Assembly (NCBI GenBank): GCA_018436095.1
Contig: JAHDMJ010000010.1
Location: 1-64,000, forward strand
DNA length: 64,000 bases
Reading direction: 5' to 3'
Source: Clostridia bacterium
GTDB lineage: Bacteria > Bacillota > Peptococcia > DRI-13 > UBA5745
The stretch's first letter is position 1, and every line of letters begins with the position of its first letter. Shown one piece after another: positions 7,196-15,650 of the stretch. Below the pieces are notes generated by a model, which was given only the letters and a program-made list of their open reading frames with translations, did no database searches and had not been told where the DNA came from. The position numbers and the translations under genes were made by a program.

Positions 7196-9295
7196 ATGTC
7201 TATCGGATCTCCTCTCTGGGAAGAGAGCAAAGAAAGGAAGCAGACGCGAAAGCGGCTTATATTATACGGAGCCCTGGTTACCGCCATTTTTTTTGTGCTG
7301 GTAAGCCGGCTTTTTTGGCTGCAAGTGATGCAGGAAGAGATCTTTCTCAACAAAGCCATCAGCCAGTCCACCCGCTGGATTACGGAAAAGGCTTCCCGGG
7401 GAGAGATTATGGATCACCGGGGCAATGTACTGGTTTCCAACCGGCCTGTTTATAATCTGACGTTAAATTATCTGGGTCTGAAAGATCAGGATATTACCCA
7501 GGTAGTGGAAGGGCTGGTCAGCGTTTTAGGGGATCCGGATATTACGGTGGAAGCGGTGCAAGACAGCATAGATGCCCAAGCCAGCCGCCTTTATGAGCCT
7601 ATTGTCATCAAGAGGGATATTCCTCTGGAAACGGTGATCCGTTTGGAAGAACGGCGCTGGCAGCTGCCGGGTATATTAATTGAAACCAGTCCCCAGCGCT
7701 ATTATCCCTACGGCGGCCTCATGGGCCATATTCTGGGTTATGTCCACCCTATTAAAGAAGAAATTGACCAGGCAGGTTACGAAAACCATGGCCTGGGGGA
7801 TCTGGTAGGCAAGACCGGGATAGAAAAATCCTATGAGTTTGATCTTAAAGGCACCAACGGTTACCGGGAAGTAACGGTCAATGCCAGAAATCATCCTTTG
7901 CAGGAGGTGTCCAATCTTCCTTCCGTATCCGGCAACAGTCTGCAGCTGACCGTGGACTTAGAGCTGCAAAAGGTTTTAGAGGAGAACTTTGACAGTGTGC
8001 TGGCTGCCGTGGCAGAAAACTACCCCAAAGCCCAAGCAGGAGCGGCCATAGTCTTGGACGTCAATACCGGCGGTGTTTTAGCCTCCGTAAGCCGTCCTAT
8101 TATGTATCCCGGCGATTTCAACGGCAACCCTTTAACCCAGGCGCAGGCGGACTATTATTTTAACCAGCAGCCGGCAGCTTTGTATAACCGGGCTATTCAG
8201 GGCAGCTACGTACCCGGATCTACCTTTAAACCCATTACCGGTATGGCGGCCTTAGCTTCCGGCAATATTACGCCGGAAACCCGTATTACCTGCACCGGTT
8301 CTTACTGGTTTAAGCCTTATATCAAATGTACGGGCGTTCATGGCTCGCTGAATTATTATCAGGCTATGGCTAAAAGCTGCAACGTCTATTTTCAGGAGGC
8401 CGCCCGCCGGGCCGGCATCGGCATGATCGGCAAAATCGGCCACGAATTCAATATGGACGCCAAAACCGGATTGGACCTGCCTTTTGAAGGAGCGGGGCTT
8501 TTGCCCAGCTTGAATTGGCAAACCATCGAATTCGGCCGGCGCTCCGACGTAATCAATAAAGATATCGACAAGCAACTGGCGGATTTAGCGGCCACTTACC
8601 AGCCTTTGATCAGTCAGGCGGCAACGGAACAGGAAAAAAAGAGCCTGGAAAGAGAATTACGCAGCAAAGTCAATACCCTGGAGGCCCGGCGCCGGGAAAG
8701 GCTGAATGCCGATACGATCTGGCGTGAAGCCGATACTTTTAATACCGGCATCGGCCAGGGATATAATCAGTATACAATTATTGAACTGGCTGCTTATACG
8801 GCTACCATTGCCAATGGCGGTACCTATTATACGCCTTATGTGGTGGACAAAATCTACAACCCCGACGGTTCTCTCAAGTATCAGCATGAGCCGGAGAGCC
8901 GCAAGGTTGACGTGGAACAATGGATACTGGATGTAACGAAGGAGGCCCTAACCACGGTAACCAGGCCGGGAGGCACGGCCTACAGCGCTTTTGCGGGCCT
9001 GGCCCCGGGCATCGGCGGCGGAGCCAAGACAGGTACGGCCCAGCCCGGCCGGGTAGGATACAGCAAAAACAAGGATTTTGACGGCCTGTTTATTTGTTTT
9101 GCTCCGGCAGAAAATCCTCAGATTGCTTTTGCTTGCGTCATGGAGCACGGCCACAGCGGCTCCGGCTCTGCCGGCAGGGTGGCCAAAGCCGTATTGGAAT
9201 ATTACTTCAGCGAAAAACCCCAGGAGGAGCTGCCGGAAGAACCGGCGGCACAACCGGGAGAAGGGCCGGGAGAACAACAGGTCAATGCAGAGTAA
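7196..9295 (+). CDS. mrdA: Class B penicillin-binding protein 2 (peptidoglycan transpeptidase)
   Basis: This 699-residue transpeptidase cross-links peptidoglycan during elongation together with RodA. It has one N-terminal membrane segment (about residues 22-42), a PBP dimer domain, and the transpeptidase motifs: SxxK as Ser342-Thr-Phe-Lys345, SxN as SCN about 50 residues later, and KTG in GGAKTGTAQ near residue 610. Compared with typical PBP2, there is an extra charged helical insertion of roughly 70-90 residues (about 440-520) between the SCN motif and the GIGQGYNQYT segment. The tail is rich in Pro, Glu and Gly. AGGAGG lies before the ATG. Confidence 0.93.
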   Translation: MSIGSPLWEESKERKQTRKRLILYGALVTAIFFVLVSRLFWLQVMQEEIFLNKAISQSTRWITEKASRGEIMDHRGNVLVSNRPVYNLTLNYLGLKDQDITQVVEGLVSVLGDPDITVEAVQDSIDAQASRLYEPIVIKRDIPLETVIRLEERRWQLPGILIETSPQRYYPYGGLMGHILGYVHPIKEEIDQAGYENHGLGDLVGKTGIEKSYEFDLKGTNGYREVTVNARNHPLQEVSNLPSVSGNSLQLTVDLELQKVLEENFDSVLAAVAENYPKAQAGAAIVLDVNTGGVLASVSRPIMYPGDFNGNPLTQAQADYYFNQQPAALYNRAIQGSYVPGSTFKPITGMAALASGNITPETRITCTGSYWFKPYIKCTGVHGSLNYYQAMAKSCNVYFQEAARRAGIGMIGKIGHEFNMDAKTGLDLPFEGAGLLPSLNWQTIEFGRRSDVINKDIDKQLADLAATYQPLISQAATEQEKKSLERELRSKVNTLEARRRERLNADTIWREADTFNTGIGQGYNQYTIIELAAYTATIANGGTYYTPYVVDKIYNPDGSLKYQHEPESRKVDVEQWILDVTKEALTTVTRPGGTAYSAFAGLAPGIGGGAKTGTAQPGRVGYSKNKDFDGLFICFAPAENPQIAFACVMEHGHSGSGSAGRVAKAVLEYYFSEKPQEELPEEPAAQPGEGPGEQQVNAE

Positions 9296-10421
9296 AATAA
9301 AAACAATTATCAAAAATATAGATTATACGCTGCTGGTTTTCTTGCTGCTGATTCTTTGCGCCGGTTTTGTGGTGTTAGATAGCGCCAGCGTTGCCGCCTC
9401 CGTCAGATACGGCATCAACTATGTGTTGCTGCAGGCTACAGCCGCCGCTATGGGCTTTGTGCTGATTTTTTGCCTGCAGGTCATGGATTTAAGCCGCCTG
9501 CTAAATATTGAGCGAACCCTATACATCCTGATGAACCTGATGCTTTTGGCCGTTTTGTTTTTTGGGGTATCCGCCAAGGGTACTCAGGGGTGGATTGAGC
9601 TGGGGCCTCTTCGCTTTCAGCCGGCAGAGCCGGCAAAGATCATGCTGATCTTTTGCATGGCAAAATATCTGGCGGCCAAAAAAGGCCAGCTTAAAACCTG
9701 GGGACAGATGCTGCCCGCTTTCATTTACGGCGGTGTACCCCTGCTTTTGGTGCTGGCCCAGCCGGACCTGGGCACTGCTCTGGTGTTTGTGGCTATTCTG
9801 TTTGGCATGCTTTTGGCGGCAGGAGGTTCCCTCTGGAAGCTGGGCCTGCTTTTCGGCGGCGGGCTGGGAGCCGTTATCCTGTGGATATATGGCCATCTCA
9901 ATTGGGGCTGGTGGTTGCCTTTACAGGAATACCAGCTAATGCGGCTGGTGGTTTTCATCAATCCGGAATATGATCCCCGCAATTGGGGCTGGAATGTAAT
10001 TCAAGCTCAGATTACCGTGGGCTCCGGCGGCCTGTGGGGCCAGGGCTGGGGTCAAGGATCCCAGACTGCCAGCGGCTATCTGCCGGAGCAATGGACAGAC
10101 TTCATCTTTTGTGTGCTGGGGGAAGAATTTGGTTTTGTAGGTTGTTTTGTGGTGCTGGTTCTGTTTTTTGCCTTGCTGCTGCGCTGCCTGACCATTGCCG
10201 GCCGTTCCAAAGACCTCTTTGGCGCCCTGCTGGTATCCGGCGTGGTTTCCCTATTGGTATTTCATATTCTGCAAAATGTGGGAATGGCCGTGGGCATCAT
10301 GCCTATTACCGGCATCCCCCTGCCTTTTGTCAGCTATGGACGCAGCGCTCTTTTAGCCAATATGATTGCTATGGGTATGGTTATCAACGTCGGCGTTTAT
10401 AAGGATCCCTTGATGTTTTAG
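9285..10421 (+). CDS. rodA: Rod shape-determining protein RodA (SEDS glycosyltransferase)
   Basis: RodA polymerises lipid II into glycan strands in partnership with PBP2. The 378-residue protein has about ten membrane segments and SEDS landmarks: WIELGPLRFQPAEPAK, VLAQPDLGTALVF, and the C-terminal GIPLPFVSYGRSALLANM. The start ATG at 9285 overlaps the last 11 bases of the PBP2 gene, so the pair is translationally coupled. It closes the maf-radC-mreCD-mrdA-rodA operon. Confidence 0.93.
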   Translation: MQSKIKTIIKNIDYTLLVFLLLILCAGFVVLDSASVAASVRYGINYVLLQATAAAMGFVLIFCLQVMDLSRLLNIERTLYILMNLMLLAVLFFGVSAKGTQGWIELGPLRFQPAEPAKIMLIFCMAKYLAAKKGQLKTWGQMLPAFIYGGVPLLLVLAQPDLGTALVFVAILFGMLLAAGGSLWKLGLLFGGGLGAVILWIYGHLNWGWWLPLQEYQLMRLVVFINPEYDPRNWGWNVIQAQITVGSGGLWGQGWGQGSQTASGYLPEQWTDFIFCVLGEEFGFVGCFVVLVLFFALLLRCLTIAGRSKDLFGALLVSGVVSLLVFHILQNVGMAVGIMPITGIPLPFVSYGRSALLANMIAMGMVINVGVYKDPLMF

Positions 10422-10623
10422 AGTTATTACGAAGCGTTATCATCAAGAGATATAATGAAATGTTATAACAGTGCTTTACATTACAAGCGTTTTAAGACTT
10501 TTTCACCGGTGCATAAAAAAAATATAAAGAAGAAAAATATTTTATTTTTGGGGTAGTATCTTGCAAGAAAAAGGGTTAGAATATATACATAAAGAAAAAA
10601 AAGAAGAATCAGGAGTATACAGG

Positions 10624-11352
10624 ATGTTGCCAGAACGTGACCAGCAGGAGTATGCAGCACTGCAGATCATTGCCCAAAGCATTTCTCCTGTGGGCTCCGG
10701 TTATCTGAGCAGGGAGATGGGCCGGATTGGTGTTGCTGTCAGCGAAGCCACAGCAGGCAGGATTTTGAATCGTTTTGATCAGTCCGGTCTCACCACAAAA
10801 ATAGGCTTTCAAGGCCGCACACTCACCGAAGAAGGGTACAGCAGATTAAAGGATCTGGAAAGCAGGGCTGCCAGAAACCAGCAAGGGGAAGAGTTTTTCA
10901 GTGTTCTCGGCAGCCAGTCAAAAGAGAGACTCGTTGATATACTCATTGCCCGCAAGGCTATTGAGCGGGAACTGGCCAGGCTGGCGGCCATTCATGCTAC
11001 TAAGGAAGAGATTCAGGAGATGTGGGCCGTCCAAAAAATCCAGTATGAGACTTTTTCCCGGGATATGGAGGCTGCTGAGCAAGATGTGCAGTTCCACCGC
11101 CTGATCGCCAAGGCCGCCCGAAATCCCGTTCTTTACTCGGCCATTGAGATGATCCGGCAAGACGGTCAATTGACTCCGGTTCTGGAGTATATCAGAAAAA
11201 CAGTACACAGCATTATCTCTTATGATCATGCCCAGATCATTCGGGCCATTGAAAACCGGGATCCTCGCTTAGCGGAAGAAGCTATGGTTAGGCACATTGA
11301 AAGCCTGATCCACGACGTCAATAAATATTGGCATTATGTGGAGGATAATTAG
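10624..11352 (+). CDS. FCD-type (GntR-like) transcriptional regulator
   Basis: A 242-residue regulator. Residues 1-80 look like a winged helix (AALQIIAQSISPVGSGYLSR then VSEATAGRILNRFDQSGL), closer to the NrpR N-terminal type than to classical GntR. Residues about 95-235 form an all-helical FCD ligand-binding domain (HRLIAKAARNPVL and the His-containing segment IVRAIENRDPRLAEEAM-like near the end). FCD domains usually bind organic or amino acids through a metal. I chose ATG at 10624 with CAGGAG 8 bases upstream; a TTG at 10561 would add 21 residues. It directly precedes the B12/PLP genes and probably controls them. Confidence 0.8.
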   Translation: MLPERDQQEYAALQIIAQSISPVGSGYLSREMGRIGVAVSEATAGRILNRFDQSGLTTKIGFQGRTLTEEGYSRLKDLESRAARNQQGEEFFSVLGSQSKERLVDILIARKAIERELARLAAIHATKEEIQEMWAVQKIQYETFSRDMEAAEQDVQFHRLIAKAARNPVLYSAIEMIRQDGQLTPVLEYIRKTVHSIISYDHAQIIRAIENRDPRLAEEAMVRHIESLIHDVNKYWHYVEDN

Positions 11353-11428
11353 GGAAGATGGCGAATAGCTTCATTATAGTTTGAGAAAATATCGAAATAA
11401 TTTTTAACTAATTTTTTTATACAACACT

Positions 11429-11445
11429 GCTCATCAATGATGAGC
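11429..11445. promoter_or_regulatory. 17-bp palindrome, candidate operator
   Basis: GCTCATC-AAT-GATGAGC is a perfect inverted repeat with 7-bp arms, located just downstream of an AT-rich promoter-like stretch (TTATAC at 11417) and 20 bases upstream of the small gene at 11466. It is well placed to be bound by the upstream FCD regulator. As RNA it would form a hairpin next to the ribosome site. Confidence 0.5.
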
Positions 11446-11465
11446 GATAAGGAAGGAAGATGATC

Positions 11466-11696
11466 ATGGAGACCTGCTTAAAAAAGGTTATGGACGCAGT
11501 AGATATCGAAACCTTCTTTGTCTGCAAGGACGAGGAGGAGGGCCGGGAATTGGCCTTAGCGTTATTGGAAAAGTTCGGTCTGAAGGATACGGACATCGTC
11601 TTCATTGAGCATTCCGGTCCCGGAGCCAGAGTCAGAGCCAGAGGCTATTTGTACCGGGCCGGCGATCAATATGCTTGGCTGGAAGGAGAAAACTAA
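11466..11696 (+). CDS. Small protein of unknown family, B12-locus
   Basis: A 76-residue acidic protein that I do not recognise. It reads as one compact alpha/beta domain: an N-terminal helix (METCLKKVMDAV), a short strand (ETFFVC), a helix (EEGRELALALLEKFGL), and two strands ending in ARVRARGYLYR. It has two Cys (residues 4 and 20) and no membrane segment. GGAAGG lies 8-9 bases before the ATG at 11466; an ATG at 11460 is also possible. Only 2 bases separate it from the B12-binding gene, so it may be a small subunit or chaperone of that enzyme, comparable in position (not sequence) to OraS of ornithine aminomutase. Confidence 0.7.
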   Translation: METCLKKVMDAVDIETFFVCKDEEEGRELALALLEKFGLKDTDIVFIEHSGPGARVRARGYLYRAGDQYAWLEGEN

Positions 11697-11698
11697 TT

Positions 11699-13513
11699 AT
11701 GAATAAGGATAAAAAAGTTTTATTGGCTCCTCTTGATCCCGTCCATGATATCGGCCTGAAAATAATGAACAGGGCCCTTAAAGAAAATGGTTATGAAACT
11801 GTTCTTTTGCCGCCGGACTATCAGCCGGAAGAGATTTTAAAGGCCGCTTTGGATAATGAAGTAGGAGCGGTTTTGATCAGCCGTACCTTGGGCTATGGCG
11901 TAGCGGAACTGTTATCGAAGTTTATCGACCAGGCAGAGGCCGTAGGTTTGCGGGAAAAAGTGAAAATCGCTATCGGCGGCATGGGTATCCGGGTGGAGTT
12001 AGCCCAGGAGTTAGGTTATGACGCCGGCTTTGGCCCCGGCACCGTACCGGAGCAGGTTATTGCCTTTATTGAGGACCGGGAGCCTGTATTGGATTTGTCC
12101 GGCGCCATCAAGGCCAAAAAGGATATTACCACAGGCTATGACTACGCTTATGCCAATAAGAGAATCGAAGAGCTTTTGGATCAGATTGCCGAAAAAACCA
12201 TGACATGGGCTGCGGATAAAACCACTTCAGCCATTCAGCGGGCCGAACTGCGCCGCCAGATGCTGGAACTGCCCGAGGGCAAAGAGAGAGAAGAAGCCCG
12301 CAAAAAGTATGTTGAGCTTTCTGACGAGAAAATCCGCAATTTCTATGAGAACGGCACCATGCCTCCTTACACCCGGCCTTTGGCTCCCCAGGAGATGGCT
12401 GACCTGGAAAAATACGTGGAAACCACCAAAAGCCAGATGCGGATGAAGAAGCTTCAAAAAACGGACAAGAATCCTACTGTATTTATCCAATACGGTACCG
12501 GCTGTCCTTTCATGGATATTGCTCATGCTAAGGTGGGCGAGTCCTGGGGCGCCGACGGCGTCGTCCATTTTGATCCCTCCTGGAATGCCAGAGCCGAAGG
12601 CTTTTTGGAAGGCGTCTTGACCCACGAGCAGGATGGTACCATCATTACCTGGGAAAACTTACAGAAAATCAAAGAATCCTTGGAGCCCTCCACTCTTTGG
12701 CAGGTTCGGGCCCACCGGGGTTTGAATACTCCTGAAACCGTGCTTCTGGCCGGTAAAGCAGGGGCTGATATGACGAAGATCAATGTGGCTTACGGCTCCC
12801 TGGGCGGCGGCACCGATCCTGCCCGGCTTACCGTGGACGCTATTCAGTGCATGAAATATGCCAAAGAATTCGGAATGCCCTTCGACGTTGTCACCAACGA
12901 AGAGCTTTGCGGCGTACCGGCGGCCAAAGCTTTTGCCGGCATGCTGACCACAGCCCATATTGCTATTAAAATGGGATGCCGTCCCGTGTTGCAGCCCTTG
13001 TTTGTCTACTCTCCCGAAGTCATGATCACCGGCGAGATGGAAGACAACTATGTGGATTTCAATGCCGGCAAGATCATGGCTTTGCGGAGCATCATCAACG
13101 CTCCTATCTGGCCCGGCGCTCCCATCGGTTTCTTGACACAGACAGAGGATAGAGTACAATCCTCCCTGTCTACAGCTATGCACGGCGCCCTGGCTTCTTC
13201 ATTAGGCGTTGAAGCCATCTCGATTGCTTCTTCCGACGAAGCTTACTCCGGCGGCCCCATTGCCGGGCCTTCCCGAATCGATACCCTTACGGCCTTGAAA
13301 GAAAGCTTCCGCTTCTTTGGCAGCGCCTCCATCAAGCCTACGGAGCAAGCCGCCGTTATTGCCGAGAAGATTGTCAATGGCATCATTGATACCCTGGAGA
13401 AAGCTTTGGAATATGAGACCTTCCCTGTGGCTTTATATGCCGGCGTATACGGCAGCACCGCAGAAGGCGCTTATCCCGGCCGGGGCGGCAAAGGTACCGT
13501 CGTAACAAAATAA
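11699..13513 (+). CDS. Adenosylcobalamin-type mutase: B12-binding domain fused to KamD/OraE-like barrel
   Basis: A 604-residue protein. Residues 5-135 form a B12-binding Rossmann domain with His16 in PVHDIG as the likely cobalt ligand, ISRTLGYG around residue 61 and IGGMG around 95. The usual D-x-H-x-x-G is altered: Pro14 stands where Asp is expected and Asp13 is one place earlier. Residues about 190-604 resemble the TIM-barrel subunit of lysine 5,6-aminomutase (PTVFIQYGTGCPFMDIAHA matches its first barrel strand pattern, and the C-terminal GGKGTVVTK matches its tail). The domain order is reversed relative to OraE. AAGGAG lies 10 bases before the ATG. Substrate unknown; probably carbon-skeleton or amino-group migration with the PLP enzyme downstream. 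Confidence 0.72.
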   Translation: MNKDKKVLLAPLDPVHDIGLKIMNRALKENGYETVLLPPDYQPEEILKAALDNEVGAVLISRTLGYGVAELLSKFIDQAEAVGLREKVKIAIGGMGIRVELAQELGYDAGFGPGTVPEQVIAFIEDREPVLDLSGAIKAKKDITTGYDYAYANKRIEELLDQIAEKTMTWAADKTTSAIQRAELRRQMLELPEGKEREEARKKYVELSDEKIRNFYENGTMPPYTRPLAPQEMADLEKYVETTKSQMRMKKLQKTDKNPTVFIQYGTGCPFMDIAHAKVGESWGADGVVHFDPSWNARAEGFLEGVLTHEQDGTIITWENLQKIKESLEPSTLWQVRAHRGLNTPETVLLAGKAGADMTKINVAYGSLGGGTDPARLTVDAIQCMKYAKEFGMPFDVVTNEELCGVPAAKAFAGMLTTAHIAIKMGCRPVLQPLFVYSPEVMITGEMEDNYVDFNAGKIMALRSIINAPIWPGAPIGFLTQTEDRVQSSLSTAMHGALASSLGVEAISIASSDEAYSGGPIAGPSRIDTLTALKESFRFFGSASIKPTEQAAVIAEKIVNGIIDTLEKALEYETFPVALYAGVYGSTAEGAYPGRGGKGTVVTK

Positions 13514-13599
13514 TTTTCAACAAAATAATTCTGGTTAAATAAGTAAAGACTATGTCCGAGAGCGGCAATACCGCCAAGGGTAAATAAGTTTAAGTGACG

Positions 13600-13710
13600 C
13601 AGGATTTTTTTCGTCAGGCAAGGCGCCTCCCGAAGGCGGCGAAGGAGCGTACCTAGACGTACGTGACTGAGCCGAAAGAGGGAAGGCAACGCCGCTCCTT
13701 CGGAACTCAA
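13600..13710 (+). repeat. Structured leader segment with long hairpin
   Basis: Between the B12 and PLP genes, CGAAGGAGCG and CGCTCCTTCG form a 10-bp stem enclosing a smaller palindrome (CGTACCTAGACGTACG) and GCC/GGC pairs. No ORF is present. The sequence type, with its GTACGTGACTGAGCC stretch, looks like a dispersed intergenic repeat or an RNA leader; I cannot tell which. It runs straight into the tandem repeats at 13695-13907. Confidence 0.5.
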
Positions 13711-13907
13711 TTTGCTATCCGAAGATACTTAGGGCGCAAATGTCCGACGGAAAAAAGACAAGTCAGGTCCTACGGACCCAATTCGCTATCCGTAGAAACC
13801 TAGGGCGCGTATGGTCTTACAGACTCAATCCGCTATCCGTAGAAACCTAGGGCGCGTATGGTCTTACAGACTCAATCCGCTATCCGTAGAAACCTAGGGC
13901 GCGTATG
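13695..13907 (+). repeat. Four tandem 46-47-bp units with conserved hairpin
   Basis: Four copies of a unit built on CTATCCGTAGAAACCTAGGG occur in a row. The last two (13811-13857 and 13858-13904) are identical 47-mers; the first two have diverged. In unit 1 TTCGGA pairs with TCCGAA and in unit 2 TACGGA pairs with TCCGTA, a compensatory change that supports an RNA stem. Units 3 and 4 have one mismatch in this stem. They lie in the 5' leader of the strongly expressed PLP gene, ending about 65 bases before its ATG. Confidence 0.75.
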
Positions 13908-13972
13908 TGGTTGTCGTCCAGCCGAGCAGCTGGTGAACAATAAATATTTTTAATTAAAAGGAGTGGATTCCA

Positions 13973-15463
13973 ATGGCAAAGTTTCAGTACAAGACACAGA
14001 TGTACCAACACCTGTACGCCAACATCAAGAACATTTATGCTGAATGTGCAGAGGAAGCCAAGAAGATCGGCATTGCTGATAAATTGGCTCAGTTAAAGGC
14101 AGAAGGTCGCGGCACCTTCGGTTTGACCGGTGGTGTTTCCGGCTGCCCCGCCCCCCTGCGTGACGACGTTCTCGAATACACCCATAAAGAAGCTAAGTCC
14201 GTTAAAGGCTTGGCCGGTTATGTAGAAGAAATCCGCTACATGGTAAAAGACTACTATGGTGCTGATTATGATGCTTGCCCTACCGCCACTTGCGAAGCCG
14301 GCATCAATGTTTGCTACACCAGCATGTTTATGCCTCCTGTTCTGGGCGCAGGCGATTCCTATCGTGCTCGCTACATCGCTCCTTACGAGAAGCATTTCCA
14401 TCATCAGGGTGGTTATGGCCGTCCCTTCCCCCCCAAGTACAAGGACATCATTGCTAACAGAGGATGTACTGCCGGCGAACTGGGTATGCAAGGTAAGAGA
14501 CAGCCCAACCTGGATGTTCTCGTAACCAAGCTGAAAGGTGCTGACTACAGCAACCACGGTATCCAATACTTCCCCGCAGTGCAGCTGACCGGTGTTAAGG
14601 GTGAAGAGAACAGAGCCGTATTCGAAGAAATGGCTGCTCGTCATGCCAATATGCTGAGCGGTATTACTTCTATCGGTTATGACACCCCTGGTTATGGCTA
14701 CGGCGACAAGGACGCAGAAGGCACCCCCATTCTGCAGAAGGTCCTGGCTGATGTAGCTCATCAATACGATGTTCCTTACGTTGTTGACGCTGCATGGTGC
14801 CTGCCTTTCGTTGGCCATGACATCCGTAAGACCGATGCCGACGCCATCGTTTACTCCTTGGACAAGGCTTCCGCTTCTTCCATCTGCGGCATGATCATCG
14901 GTAAAGAAGAGATCATGGTTAATGCTCGCCGGGCTATGGGCTTTGCCGGCAACCGTTACGGTTCCTTGAGCTCCTATGGTAAAGCTGTCAGCGTTGGCTT
15001 CGATCCCGGTAAAGAAGGCCTCTGCGGCGCTATCGCTGCAATGCGCGTTCTGAAGGACAAACCCGAAATCATGACCAAGCCTGTTGATGCCATGTACGAT
15101 GTCATCGTTGATGAATTCAAGAAGGGCATGGATCCTGAATTGCTGAAGGGCATTACCTTCACCAAGACCTATGGTTCTTGCGCTGTTGAAATCAACTACG
15201 AAGGCACCTGGAAAGATGGCAAGATGGGTATTCCCATCTTCTCCATTGAGGATATGTACGGCGGCACCAATATCTTCCAGGAAGGTATCGGCGCTATGGG
15301 CATGATCCCCACCATTGCTTATGACGGCAACATTTATGTTTCCACCGGCCTGAACACCCTGGATGACCAAGGTGCTCTGATCGAAGAGAACATGAGACTT
15401 GCTATCAAAGGCTTGATTGCTCTGATCAACGTCACTGTGAAATACGCCGGTATCTTAGACTAA
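13973..15463 (+). CDS. Fold-type I PLP-dependent enzyme, highly expressed
   Basis: A 496-residue protein with the layout of fold-type I PLP enzymes: a glycine- and cysteine-rich N-terminal region, Asp272 in VVDAAW to hold the pyridine nitrogen, and Lys298 in SLDKAS as the Schiff-base lysine 26 residues later. The DAAW/K spacing resembles group II decarboxylases and SepSecS/SelA-like enzymes, but I cannot name the reaction. Codon use differs from the neighbours: it favours GGT, GCT, CGT, GTT and AAC, typical of a very highly expressed gene. AAAAGGAGTGG precedes the ATG, and a strong terminator follows. It probably acts with the B12 mutase in an amino-acid pathway. Confidence 0.78.
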   Translation: MAKFQYKTQMYQHLYANIKNIYAECAEEAKKIGIADKLAQLKAEGRGTFGLTGGVSGCPAPLRDDVLEYTHKEAKSVKGLAGYVEEIRYMVKDYYGADYDACPTATCEAGINVCYTSMFMPPVLGAGDSYRARYIAPYEKHFHHQGGYGRPFPPKYKDIIANRGCTAGELGMQGKRQPNLDVLVTKLKGADYSNHGIQYFPAVQLTGVKGEENRAVFEEMAARHANMLSGITSIGYDTPGYGYGDKDAEGTPILQKVLADVAHQYDVPYVVDAAWCLPFVGHDIRKTDADAIVYSLDKASASSICGMIIGKEEIMVNARRAMGFAGNRYGSLSSYGKAVSVGFDPGKEGLCGAIAAMRVLKDKPEIMTKPVDAMYDVIVDEFKKGMDPELLKGITFTKTYGSCAVEINYEGTWKDGKMGIPIFSIEDMYGGTNIFQEGIGAMGMIPTIAYDGNIYVSTGLNTLDDQGALIEENMRLAIKGLIALINVTVKYAGILD

Positions 15464-15495
15464 GACTTAGTCCTGCAAAAAGATATGGCATAAGT

Positions 15496-15543
15496 AAAAA
15501 AACCGGAACGCGGCTTTTAAGGAGCCGGGTTCCGGTTTTTCTT
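15496..15543 (+). terminator. Strong rho-independent terminator
   Basis: AACCGGAAC-GCGGCT pairs with AGCCGG-GTTCCGGTT around a short loop, followed by TTTTTCTTT. It ends the PLP gene transcript and closes the B12/PLP locus. Confidence 0.9.
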
Positions 15544-15650
15544 TAAATTGGAGGCATTGACGGGAGTGCCGCGTCCAAAATTTTAAGTTTGTAGATATTT
15601 TAAGCAGTTTTAAGCTCGCTGCCTCACGCTGCCTCTACCGCAAATGCGTA

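Noticed and set aside
13514-13972. Cobalamin, glycine or T-box riboswitch in the leader of the PLP gene
   Set aside because: None of the conserved cores of these classes is visible, although the leader is structured.
14093-15370. 425-codon open frame opposite the PLP gene
   Set aside because: It exists because the strong codon bias of the PLP gene removes stops on the other strand. It has no ribosome site or recognisable domain.
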